Shown here piece by piece: positions 1 through 7,619 of a DNA stretch of 64,000 bases. This DNA is from JANRLL01 sp033762715 (GTDB lineage Bacteria > Pseudomonadota > Alphaproteobacteria > Rickettsiales > SXRF01), in contig JANRLL010000001.1 of NCBI GenBank assembly GCA_033762715.1, positions 62,001-126,000 on the forward strand, given 5' to 3'. The translations under genes were made by a program, and so were the position numbers. Every line of letters starts with the position of its first letter. Position 1 is the first letter of the stretch. The notes under the pieces were generated by a model that searched no databases, was not told where the DNA came from, and worked only from the letters and a program-made list of their open reading frames with translations.

Positions 1-2433
1 ACTGCCAGGATGGGCATAGCAGAGTAAACCGCCATAGATTTCGCGGGTAGGAGAGGTGGCTACTAGCACCATATCGCGGTCATAATCCAGGTGAGTAAGG
101 CGGGCAATTTGCGCAGGCCCTACCGCTGGATATTCGCCTCGGAAGCGTTGATATAAATCCTGCGGCGTGAGTTGCTGGATCATGGTTTTTAGCGCAACCG
201 CATCGTCTGGTTTGATTGGCCGCACTAATACGGCTTCTTGGTTTTTCAAAGTCAGCGGCTCTTCCAGCGATTCAGGATAGGGGCTGATCACCATATGGTT
301 TTCTGGTTGCTTGCGAATTTTAATGCGCGCATCGAGCGCAATAGCGCCTTCGCTATCGGCGATCAATGGATTAATATCCAGCTCAGCAATATCGCTCACG
401 GTACAAGCCAGTTGTGATATTTGCATGAGTGCGTGGATGATGGAGGGGAAATGCACTGGCTTTTGATCTCGAAATCCTTTGAGACGCTGATAAACACGGG
501 TGCGCTGGATCATATCGTCAGCCAGAATGCTATTGAACGGGGGCAATCCCAGGACTTTGTCATTGATGACTTCGACGGCTACGCCGCCCTCGCCAAATAA
601 AATCACCGGCCCGAATTGCTGGTCGGTGCTCATGCCCACAATCAACTCATAGCCCTTGCGCATCACCATTTGCTGCACGGTGAAGCCTTCAAGCTTGGCG
701 GTAGGTTTAAGTGTGGGAATGGTTGTGAGCATTTTTTCAGCCGCTTGCACCACCGCTTGGCGATTGGCAAGTGCCAGTGCCACACCTCCCACATCGGATT
801 TATGACTAATGTCAGGTGAGCGAATTTTAAGTACCACCGGATAGCCAATCTGGTCGGCCTGATTAGCGGCTTCTTCGGCATTGTTTACTGTGTAGGTGCG
901 TACCACCGGAATGCCACACGCAGCCAGCACTTCTTTGGCTTCATGTTCAAATAATTCATCACGCCCTTCGGCGAAGGCTTTCTCAATAATAGCGCGAATC
1001 GCAGTCTCATCGCATGCATGGTCATGTATGGTGGAAGACGGCGCTTCGAGTAGCATTTTTTGATTATGGCGATATTCCACCATATGCAAAAAAGCGCGCA
1101 TGGCTTTTTCAGGCATATCGTAAGTGGCGATGCCAGCTTCGGCAAAGAGCTTGCGAGACTCGGTTGCAGTAGCCTCACCCAGCCAACAGGTAAATAGCTG
1201 TTTGCCATGACGATCGGCCGCAATTACGGCTTTGGCGGCTTCAACATTATCCGAAACAGCCGTAGGGCATTTCATTACAAACACCGCATCGGCTTCTTCT
1301 GCTTGCAGCACAATACTCATCGCGTCGCTATAGCGCTTGCCGTTTGCATCGCCAATAATATCGATGGGATTGCCGTGTGACCAAGTTGGGGGCAATACTT
1401 TATTCAGTGCGGATTGGGTGGCCTCGCTCAGTTCGGCTAATCTGCCGCCATTTGAGATCAGATAATCGGTGGCAAGCACCGCTGGTCCGCCGCCATTGCT
1501 TACAATCAACATGCGGTCACCTTCTTGTGACAAACTATTTGGCTGTAGGCGTGCCAAGGTTTCAACCGAGTCGAATAATTCTTCCATATCATCAACACGC
1601 AACATGCCCGCGCGTTTGAAGGCAACATCATAGACCGCATCGGAGCCAATCAGTGCACCGGTATGCGATGCAGCGGCTTTCGCGCCGGCTTGGTTGCGTC
1701 CGGATTTGATGACAATCACCGGTTTGTTGCGTGCGGCCGCGCGCGCAGCTGACATGAATTTGCGCACATGGGTGATGGCCTCGACATAAAGCAAAATGGC
1801 GGAGGTGCCGTCATCATTGGCCAGGTAATCGAGCATGTCGCCAAAATCCACATCGCTGCAATTACCCAGCGATATGAAATGTGAAAAGCCAATATCACGT
1901 GCGGCCACATAGTCAAGAATCGCCGTGCAAAGCGCACCGGATTGAGAGAGAAAAGCAAGCTTGCCAGGTGCTGCGGCCAGATGAGAGAAAGTGGCGTTAA
2001 GTTTGACGCCAGGCACCATAATACCCAGGCAATTAGGGCCAATGATGCGAAGGCCATAGGGCTTGGCGGCTGCCAATAATTGCTGCTCCAGAGCTTTGCC
2101 TTCGGCAGTGCCGAGCTCGGTAAATCCTGCTGAGATAACTACCGCCGCCCGCGTGCCACGCTCGCCAAGTTCGGCAATGGTTTTAGGCACTAGCGATGGC
2201 GCGATGCACAGAATAGCCAGATCAGGCACGATAGGCAGTGATGCCACATCGGGATAGGCAATGATGCCGCTAATAGAGGCATGTTTGGGATTAAGTGGCA
2301 TGATGGGGCCGGAAAAACCCGAGGCCAAAATATTTTCAATCACGACATGCCCGATAGAGCCTGATTGATTGCTAGCACCTATCACCGCAATCGATTGCGG
2401 CTTGAACATGTTTTCTAGATTGCGGATGGTCAC
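1..2433 (-). CDS. Acyl-CoA synthetase (ADP-forming)-like / GNAT acetyltransferase fusion (Pat/YfiQ-like), 3' end cut by window
   Basis: 811 codons are visible and the frame is still open at base 1. The order is a CoA-binding domain (IAVIGAS near residue 16), succinyl-CoA-ligase-like domains (IGPNCLGIM, LSQSGAL), an ATP-grasp domain (EVLAACGIPVVRTY, HKSDVGGV), then the beginning of a GNAT domain (LVRPIKPDD, YQRFRGEYPAVGP). This is the architecture of Pat/YfiQ-type protein lysine acetyltransferases. The phosphohistidine loop reads AAASHTGALIG and keeps its His, which catalytic ADP-forming synthetases need. Salmonella Pat is described as having lost that His, so residual ligase activity is possible here. 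The GTG start overlaps the ymdB stop (GTGA), which implies translational coupling; an in-frame ATG lies 24 bases downstream at 2409. The acetyl-CoA-binding motif of the GNAT domain lies beyond the window. Confidence 0.85.
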   Translation of the reverse strand, partial: MTIRNLENMFKPQSIAVIGASNQSGSIGHVVIENILASGFSGPIMPLNPKHASISGIIAYPDVASLPIVPDLAILCIAPSLVPKTIAELGERGTRAAVVISAGFTELGTAEGKALEQQLLAAAKPYGLRIIGPNCLGIMVPGVKLNATFSHLAAAPGKLAFLSQSGALCTAILDYVAARDIGFSHFISLGNCSDVDFGDMLDYLANDDGTSAILLYVEAITHVRKFMSAARAAARNKPVIVIKSGRNQAGAKAAASHTGALIGSDAVYDVAFKRAGMLRVDDMEELFDSVETLARLQPNSLSQEGDRMLIVSNGGGPAVLATDYLISNGGRLAELSEATQSALNKVLPPTWSHGNPIDIIGDANGKRYSDAMSIVLQAEEADAVFVMKCPTAVSDNVEAAKAVIAADRHGKQLFTCWLGEATATESRKLFAEAGIATYDMPEKAMRAFLHMVEYRHNQKMLLEAPSSTIHDHACDETAIRAIIEKAFAEGRDELFEHEAKEVLAACGIPVVRTYTVNNAEEAANQADQIGYPVVLKIRSPDISHKSDVGGVALALANRQAVVQAAEKMLTTIPTLKPTAKLEGFTVQQMVMRKGYELIVGMSTDQQFGPVILFGEGGVAVEVINDKVLGLPPFNSILADDMIQRTRVYQRLKGFRDQKPVHFPSIIHALMQISQLACTVSDIAELDINPLIADSEGAIALDARIKIRKQPENHMVISPYPESLEEPLTLKNQEAVLVRPIKPDDAVALKTMIQQLTPQDLYQRFRGEYPAVGPAQIARLTHLDYDRDMVLVATSPTREIYGGLLCYAHPGS

Positions 2434-3239
2434 GCAACGTTTCCTAATGCTTTGGGATATTGTATGGCGCGGCAAGCCGTAGCTAGGCCAGTTTTGTCGT
2501 CAATGGTCGCCATTACGCCACATAGTGTAGCAGCGCCGGACGCGGGCTCCATGCGGTTTTTGCTGATTTTGGTGAGGAAGCGTTCCAGCGGTGCTTTTTC
2601 TTCAAAGCCAATCACCGAATCATAATCACCACACATACCGGCATCGGTTTGATAGGCGGTGCCTTTGGAGAGAATACGCGCATCTTGTGTAGGCACATGG
2701 GTGTGGCTGCCTACGACCATGCTCACACGGCCGTTTAAATAACGTCCCATGGCCATTTTTTCTGACGTGGCTTCAGCATGGGTATCGACCAAAACTGCTG
2801 ATACATTTTTGCCTAGTGTATAGCCTTCCAAAGCCTTATCAACCGTAGCAAAGGGGCAATTGGTATGTTCACGATGAAACACTTGCCCCAATACATGAAT
2901 CACCAAAATGGTTTTTCCGTTGGCAAGCGTATAGAGATGAGCGCCACGACCTGGCGTGCCTTCAGGAAAATTGAGCGGACGCAGCAAGCGTTTTTCTTGT
3001 GATAGATACGGCACAATATCTTTTTGGTCCCAGATATGATCACCACCGGTGATGACATCCACACCGGCCGCATAAAAATCAGCGCAGATGGCAGAGGTAA
3101 TACCAAATCCGCCTGCGGCATTATCGCCGCTGACTACCACTACATCCAACGCATATTCTTTGCGCAAGATAGGGGTGTATTTGACCACCGCATCACGACC
3201 GCTTCTGCCTACAACATCGCCTAAAAATAATATATTCAT
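2430..3239 (-). CDS. ymdB: YmdB-family metallophosphoesterase (2',3'-cyclic nucleotide phosphodiesterase-like)
   Basis: 269 residues, full length for the YmdB/TIGR00282 family of cytosolic dinuclear-metal phosphodiesterases. Metal-binding motifs are visible in order: FLGDVVG at residues 5-11, GDNAAGG near 39, GDHIWD near 67, VDTHAEATSEK near 151, and GSHTHVPTQDARIL near 177. The C-terminal AYQTDAGMCGDYDSVIG is also typical of the family. The gene overlaps fau by four bases upstream (ATGA) and the Pat-like gene by three bases downstream, so the three are probably one transcript. The family hydrolyses 2',3'-cAMP in vitro and affects RNA-linked phenotypes in Bacillus. The physiological substrate here cannot be read from the sequence. 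Confidence 0.9.
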   Translation of the reverse strand: MNILFLGDVVGRSGRDAVVKYTPILRKEYALDVVVVSGDNAAGGFGITSAICADFYAAGVDVITGGDHIWDQKDIVPYLSQEKRLLRPLNFPEGTPGRGAHLYTLANGKTILVIHVLGQVFHREHTNCPFATVDKALEGYTLGKNVSAVLVDTHAEATSEKMAMGRYLNGRVSMVVGSHTHVPTQDARILSKGTAYQTDAGMCGDYDSVIGFEEKAPLERFLTKISKNRMEPASGAATLCGVMATIDDKTGLATACRAIQYPKALGNVA

Positions 3240-3805
3240 GTAAACTGAATCACTCCATTTTCTGTAATCACCGCATCCAGCGTGGCGTCATGCGATTGTA
3301 TCGGCAGCGTATCGGTTTGTTGCAGGCTATAGGCCGCTCCTATGGCCTGTATAGATTGAGCAGCGCGTAGTGCCTGCAGCGTGCGGTCATAATAGCCTCC
3401 GCCATAGCCAAGTCGATAGCCTTTTCGATCAAAGGCCAAAAGTGGAACAATGATTATATCGGGTGTTACCACCGGCGCGTGGGCAACGGGTGCGAGCGTA
3501 TTATGGGTGCCGGCTACTAATGCATCACCTGGCTTCCAGCTGTGAAAGACTAGAGGACTATTGGTCTCGGCAATAACAGGTAGACAAAGCCTATGCCCTT
3601 TTTGGGCTAGCTGCTGCAAAGCAGGCATCACATCTATTTCACCGCGCATGGTGCTATAGCCAGCGATAACGCAGGGTGGTGTGGCGGGCAGGTAATGCAG
3701 CAGATGCTGGCTGTAGGAGAGGGCGTGCTGTTGCGCATCAGCGTCACTGAGTGACAGGCGCTTTTGGAGATATTCTTTTCTAAGGTTGGATTTATATATG
3801 GTCAT
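3236..3805 (-). CDS. fau: 5-formyltetrahydrofolate cyclo-ligase
   Basis: 189 residues from the ATG at 3805 (MTIYKSNLRKEYLQKR). It converts 5-formyl-THF to 5,10-methenyl-THF using ATP. The family signatures are present: VPLLAFDRKGYRLGYGGGYYDRTL near the C-terminal third, with the Gly/Tyr-rich nucleotide-binding loop, and AIGAAYSLQQTDTLPIQSHD. The frame stays open to an ATG at 3850, but those extra codons lie inside the 6S RNA, so the start at 3805 is preferred. The gene follows ssrS directly, the standard 6S RNA-ygfA/fau arrangement, so it is probably expressed in part by read-through of the 6S transcript. Its stop overlaps the ymdB start by four bases. Confidence 0.92.
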   Translation of the reverse strand: MTIYKSNLRKEYLQKRLSLSDADAQQHALSYSQHLLHYLPATPPCVIAGYSTMRGEIDVMPALQQLAQKGHRLCLPVIAETNSPLVFHSWKPGDALVAGTHNTLAPVAHAPVVTPDIIIVPLLAFDRKGYRLGYGGGYYDRTLQALRAAQSIQAIGAAYSLQQTDTLPIQSHDATLDAVITENGVIQFT

Positions 3806-3811
3806 ATGATT

Positions 3812-3986
3812 GTCAGTGAACGGAACCGCCATGGCCGTCGGTTTAAACAAGCCGCATTCGACCCGTTTTTAAAGGTGGGCACCGTATGTGCCAAGGCATG
3901 GCCTCGACCAGGGACAGCTCCCGATAAAAAGGATATTGGTCCAAGGGACAATGTACCTAACGCACCGGGCAGAACCGTTCACCTAC
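3812..3986 (-). ncRNA. ssrS: 6S RNA
   Basis: On the minus strand the segment opens with GUGAACGG (3982-3975) and ends with the perfectly complementary CCGUUCAC (3823-3816), giving the closing stem of a rod of about 175 nt. The interior runs through alphaproteobacterial 6S-like sequence (CGGUGCGUUAGGUAC, GGGAGCUGUCCCUGGUCGAGG) with a large central bulge. The position between zapA and fau is the conserved genomic locus of ssrS. 6S RNA binds the housekeeping-sigma RNA polymerase holoenzyme as an open-promoter mimic. The ends are placed from the pairing and could be off by several bases. Confidence 0.9.
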
Positions 3987-4024
3987 TAATTTAGGATTTT
4001 TTGCCGTTTTTTCAAGCAGCTTCG

Positions 4025-4369
4025 TCAGTTCATTTCGATCTGATCAGCGATTCGCTCAATTCGCAGGGCTATTTCTTCCAAGGTCACCGCCATTGCAGCT
4101 TCCATTTCGACAAAACGGTAATCAGCCGAGGTGGATTTTGAACGGCTGCTACTCTCATTTTCTTTTTTCTTTTCAATAAGTTCGTCGGATAGCATCAGGG
4201 CTGCCATAAGCAGGGCCATGCCTTCAGAGGGTTTTTGGGTGGCATTATAGGTTAAAGACCGTACGCGATCGTCTACCTCATCGGCCAATATGCGTAAATG
4301 CTCTTCCTGACCATCGTCGCAAGCAACCTGATAGTCGCGACCGCCTACTTTTAGACGTACTACTGCCAT
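4025..4369 (-). CDS. zapA: Cell division protein ZapA
   Basis: 114 residues. The N-terminal half (VRLKVGGRDYQVACDDGQEEHLRILADEVDDRV) is the ZapA fold that bundles FtsZ protofilaments. The C-terminal half contains a charged, heptad-like helix (KKKENESSSRSKS ... EMEAAMAVTLEEIALRIERIADQI) consistent with the ZapA coiled coil that forms antiparallel dimers. It sits immediately upstream of ssrS and fau on the same strand, as in many proteobacteria. The region upstream (4370-4526) carries phased T-tracts and tandem repeats that may affect its promoter. Confidence 0.92.
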   Translation of the reverse strand: MAVVRLKVGGRDYQVACDDGQEEHLRILADEVDDRVRSLTYNATQKPSEGMALLMAALMLSDELIEKKKENESSSRSKSTSADYRFVEMEAAMAVTLEEIALRIERIADQIEMN

Positions 4370-4392
4370 ATACGCTCCGTTGCAATATACTG

Positions 4393-4464
4393 TTTTTTAT
4401 AATTTTTTTGTAGTTTTTTTACTTTCTTACGCGATTGTCACATAGATGAAATGAATTGTCACAT
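4393..4464. promoter_or_regulatory. Phased T-tracts and 21-bp-spaced direct repeat between zapA and the 443-residue gene
   Basis: Three T-runs of 6, 7 and 7 bases begin at 4393, 4403 and 4414, so they are spaced by one helical turn, the pattern of intrinsically curved DNA. Directly after them ATTGTCACAT occurs at 4434-4443 and again at 4455-4464, exactly 21 bp apart (two turns), as expected for a regulator binding the same face twice. A 14-base version (GCGATTGTCACATA) recurs at 42455-42468 upstream of uvrC. The regulator is unknown. Confidence 0.5.
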
Positions 4465-4526
4465 GATTTTCATCATTTATTTTCAAATTATAGGCTATGC
4501 TCAGAGGGTATAACTAGGATCACTAC

Positions 4527-5858
4527 ATGGTTTCGACACAAGACGCAGGGCAAAACGCACATGATGCAACCGTTAACGCGGGCGAGCAGCGTGTTGCCAC
4601 TTTTCTAGAATCGCATTGGGATGGCTTCAAAGCCATTTTATTTGGCGAACATGAATTAAAATCCAAACCTACTAAGGCTGAATTTTTGCAAATGGCGCGC
4701 TCGGCGATTGATTCTCCGGAAGGCGATCGCTCGATTACGATTCCCACGTCTAAAGGCAATGTGCCGGTTAAATTTTCTAAAATTAAAGCCAAGCTAGAAG
4801 AATTTGGTCAGGGCAGCATCGATATTGACGGGTTAGTGCCAACCAGAGCACAGCTTAACAAGCTCGCAGACGGTGTGTCGAACGGTGTAAAAGAAAATGT
4901 CGGCGGCATTGGATTTTTGGGCGGCGCTACCATCGGCAATGCGCTTCAAGGCCTATTTAAATGGCTGATGAGTGGCTTTAAAGGTGGATTTAGTGGCCTG
5001 AAGGAAAAAATTGCTGAGTATACGGCGAGCAATATGCAAACATCGATTCAGAATAATTTGCTGAATCTGCGCTCGACCGCTCCTGAAATGAAGGGCTTCT
5101 TGAGCGATACGACTATCGCAGCGATTACGGCACGTGCTGGTAACGAGACTATGGTGCAAGCAGGTTTTGCACCTAACAATCCGGCGGCGCAGGAAAGTAG
5201 CAATCCGGCCATTACATTACAGATTAATGATAAAACCCGTGATGCTGCCCGCAATGTTATCAAGCATGAATTACTCACGCCGGATGGTAAGGCCAAGTTG
5301 GAAGAGCAGATTGGCAAACGTCTGGAAGATGGTATCCAAAAAGGTTTGGAATCCAATACCTGGTATCAATGGGGCCCTACCTCATGGCTGGCAAAAGCGG
5401 CTGCTCCTGGCAAAGATGATGCAAAAGAAACGGCGCAAGCGATGGCGCCAGTTATTGCTGACACCATCGCAACACGCCTGACCGATCCTAATTTCCGCAC
5501 GAAAGACGGTCGTAGTTTAAGTCAGTTGGATCGCATGGAATTCACCAATGTATTCCGTGATGAAATTGGTAAGGAATTAAAGGCGAATCCGAAAACCAAA
5601 GATAATTATTTTGTCCAAAACCATCTGGATGATTTGCTATTTGGTATCCGTGGTGAATTGGCGCAAAACTATGATCGCATGCATCAGGCCAACACAATTC
5701 TGAATCCTGATATGCAACGTGCGGTGGCTCAGGCAAAGGATCCGAATGCGCCCGTCGGTGGCGCCCCAGCCCCTGGGGACGCGGCATCGCCTTCGGCGCC
5801 ACGCCTACCCAATCAACCTGCACCACAACCTGGTCAGGGCACTGGGATCGGCAGCTAA
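4527..5858 (+). CDS. Unrecognised 443-residue protein with central glycine-rich amphipathic segment
   Basis: I do not recognise a family. There is no signal peptide and no clear transmembrane segment. Residues 1-115 are charged and mixed. Residues 124-158 form a Gly-rich, hydrophobic stretch (GGIGFLGGATIGNALQGLF, then KWLMSGFKGGFSG) resembling a glycine zipper or membrane-active amphipathic helix. Residues 160-390 look mainly helical and soluble. Residues 405-443 are Pro/Ala/Gly-rich and probably disordered. The ATG at 4527 follows TAACTAGGATCACTAC, a weak ribosome-binding site. It stands alone between divergent zapA and convergent phaZ, with its own complex upstream region. Base and codon use look like the neighbours, so there is no sign of recent transfer. 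A secreted effector or surface-associated protein is possible but not shown. Confidence 0.75.
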   Translation: MVSTQDAGQNAHDATVNAGEQRVATFLESHWDGFKAILFGEHELKSKPTKAEFLQMARSAIDSPEGDRSITIPTSKGNVPVKFSKIKAKLEEFGQGSIDIDGLVPTRAQLNKLADGVSNGVKENVGGIGFLGGATIGNALQGLFKWLMSGFKGGFSGLKEKIAEYTASNMQTSIQNNLLNLRSTAPEMKGFLSDTTIAAITARAGNETMVQAGFAPNNPAAQESSNPAITLQINDKTRDAARNVIKHELLTPDGKAKLEEQIGKRLEDGIQKGLESNTWYQWGPTSWLAKAAAPGKDDAKETAQAMAPVIADTIATRLTDPNFRTKDGRSLSQLDRMEFTNVFRDEIGKELKANPKTKDNYFVQNHLDDLLFGIRGELAQNYDRMHQANTILNPDMQRAVAQAKDPNAPVGGAPAPGDAASPSAPRLPNQPAPQPGQGTGIGS

Positions 5859-5899
5859 GCCACTATTTTCCAAACGATGATATAAGAAAAGAAGGCGGA

Positions 5900-7141
5900 T
5901 TATTTGTCCGCTTTACGCACGAACTCAACAATGATTGGCACCACATGTTCGCGGAATTTGCGGCCATTGAAAATACCGTAATGGCCCACACCTTTTTGCA
6001 TATGGTGTTTGCGCTTGCTGGCAGGCAGGGACGAGCAGAGATGTTGTGCTGCTTCGGTTTGGCCTACGCCTGAAATATCATCCAGCTCGCCTTCTAAGGT
6101 AAGCAGGGCAGTTTGGGTGATGGCATCTGGCTTCACCTTCTTGCCCTTATACATAAACTCGCCTTTTGGCAGCAGATGTTTTTGGAACACCTGTTCAATG
6201 CAATCGAGATAAAACTCAGCTGGTAAATCACATACCGACAAATATTCATCATAGAATTTTTTATGTGCGGATGCGCTGTCGCCATCACCTTCAACCAGAT
6301 GTTTGAATAGGTCGACATGCGCGTTGATATGGCGATCTAGATTGAGCTGCATAAAGCCTGACAGCTGTAAGAAGCCAGGATATACACGACGCATAAAACC
6401 AGCATAGTTGAATGGCACGCGCGTAATCACGTTGGATTGGAACCATTCCATAGGTTTGGTTGCCGCCAACTGATTAACTTTGGTTGGGTTGATACGGGTG
6501 TCGATCGGTCCGCCAATTAAGGTCATCGAGCGTGGCGCATGTTTTGCACCTTGTTGATTTAAAACAGACGCTGCCACCAGAACGGGCACCGAAGGCTGAC
6601 ACACAGCCAGCATATGCGGGCCATCGAGCATTTTCGAATAATCGATAACATAGCTGATATAGTCTTCGAGGCGGAATTCCCCGTGATAACCAGGAATATC
6701 ACGCGCATCGAGCCAGTCCGTAATATAGACATCCAGGAATGGCAGCAATGCCTCTACCGTACCGCGCAATAAGGTCGCATGGTGACCCGACATAGGAGCC
6801 ACGATCAGCATAGCGGGCTGTTGCTTGCTCATATCTTTCTTGAAATGGATCAAGCGGCAGAACGGTTTGGTGTCGATAATTTCTTGATGAACGGCTACGT
6901 CTTTACCGTCTACTTTAGTATGGGTAATGCCAAAATTCGGTTTGCCGTAGCGATGGGTTACCCGCTCAATCACCTCGGCAGCCGCAGCCACGCTGCGGCC
7001 ATAACCAGTATAGGTCAGGGGGCTTAGTGGATGGCGATGCAATGCCTTGCTGGCCTGCGCCATCATTTTGATGGGGCTAATAGCCGCATAATGTATTTCA
7101 TGTAAATGATAGAGATGACTATTTTCGGACAAGGTAATCAT
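5900..7141 (-). CDS. phaZ: Intracellular polyhydroxyalkanoate (PHB) depolymerase
   Basis: About 413 residues from the ATG at 7141. An upstream ATG at 7156 would add five residues, but GGAAAG stands seven bases before 7141. The catalytic box reads CQPSVP at about residue 181, with Cys as nucleophile as in Ralstonia-type intracellular depolymerases. The family segments SPLTYTGYGRSVAA, VAPMSGHHATLLRGTVE and YITDWLDARDIPGYHG are all present. It cleaves granule-bound polyhydroxybutyrate to 3-hydroxybutyrate units. A phasin is encoded at 44.6-45.0 kb, so PHB turnover is supported twice in the window. It converges with the unknown 443-residue gene; a short GCGGA/TCCGC hairpin near its stop may weakly terminate. 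Confidence 0.93.
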   Translation of the reverse strand: MITLSENSHLYHLHEIHYAAISPIKMMAQASKALHRHPLSPLTYTGYGRSVAAAAEVIERVTHRYGKPNFGITHTKVDGKDVAVHQEIIDTKPFCRLIHFKKDMSKQQPAMLIVAPMSGHHATLLRGTVEALLPFLDVYITDWLDARDIPGYHGEFRLEDYISYVIDYSKMLDGPHMLAVCQPSVPVLVAASVLNQQGAKHAPRSMTLIGGPIDTRINPTKVNQLAATKPMEWFQSNVITRVPFNYAGFMRRVYPGFLQLSGFMQLNLDRHINAHVDLFKHLVEGDGDSASAHKKFYDEYLSVCDLPAEFYLDCIEQVFQKHLLPKGEFMYKGKKVKPDAITQTALLTLEGELDDISGVGQTEAAQHLCSSLPASKRKHHMQKGVGHYGIFNGRKFREHVVPIIVEFVRKADK

Positions 7142-7298
7142 TGAACATCTTTCCACTGTTATTCTATAGGCCTATTGTACGCCGGACAAGATAAACAAAG
7201 GCTTAACAAAAGGGGTAATTGATATTATTGGTTGCCAAGCGCCAGCGAGGGATTATACATAGCCCCACTAAAGATTTTAAGTGTTTGAAAACAATATG

Positions 7299-7619
7299 AT
7301 GACCGAATCCGAGTTTCATAGCCTAGCCGATTGTTGGCTTGCTGCCCTGGCGCAGGCCTTGGAAGATGCTGACAGCCAAGCTGCGCTTGAGATCGATTAT
7401 CAAGTGGGTATTGTAACGATCGAAACGGCGGCAGGTAAGACGTTTATTGTGAGCAAACACGGTCCAAGCCAGCAAATCTGGCTTTCTTCACCACTGAGCG
7501 GTGGGCTGCATTTTCCTTATCATGCGGTAGAAAAGGATTGGATCTTACCGGATGGACGGCGCTTAAAACCTCTTTTATCAACGGAGCTCGCCACACTTGC
7601 GGGTGTGGAATTTACCTAA
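7299..7619 (+). CDS. cyaY: Iron donor protein CyaY (frataxin)
   Basis: 106 residues from the ATG at 7299, chosen because MTESEFHSLAD aligns with the usual CyaY N-terminus. ATG 7296 and GTG 7281 are in-frame alternatives. The core QIWLSSPLSGGLHF matches the frataxin beta-sheet (QxWLxxxxGGxHF), and the N-terminal helix is rich in Asp/Glu (LEDADSQAALEID), the iron-binding surface of the family. Frataxins bind Fe(II) and modulate IscS-dependent Fe-S cluster assembly. The stop overlaps the ABC transporter start by one base (TAATG), so the two are co-translated. Confidence 0.88.
   Translation: MTESEFHSLADCWLAALAQALEDADSQAALEIDYQVGIVTIETAAGKTFIVSKHGPSQQIWLSSPLSGGLHFPYHAVEKDWILPDGRRLKPLLSTELATLAGVEFT

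Noticed and set aside
3806..3850. N-terminal extension of 15 residues on fau
   Set aside because: It lies inside the 6S RNA gene, whose closing stem pairs perfectly, and the protein family starts at the ATG at 3805.
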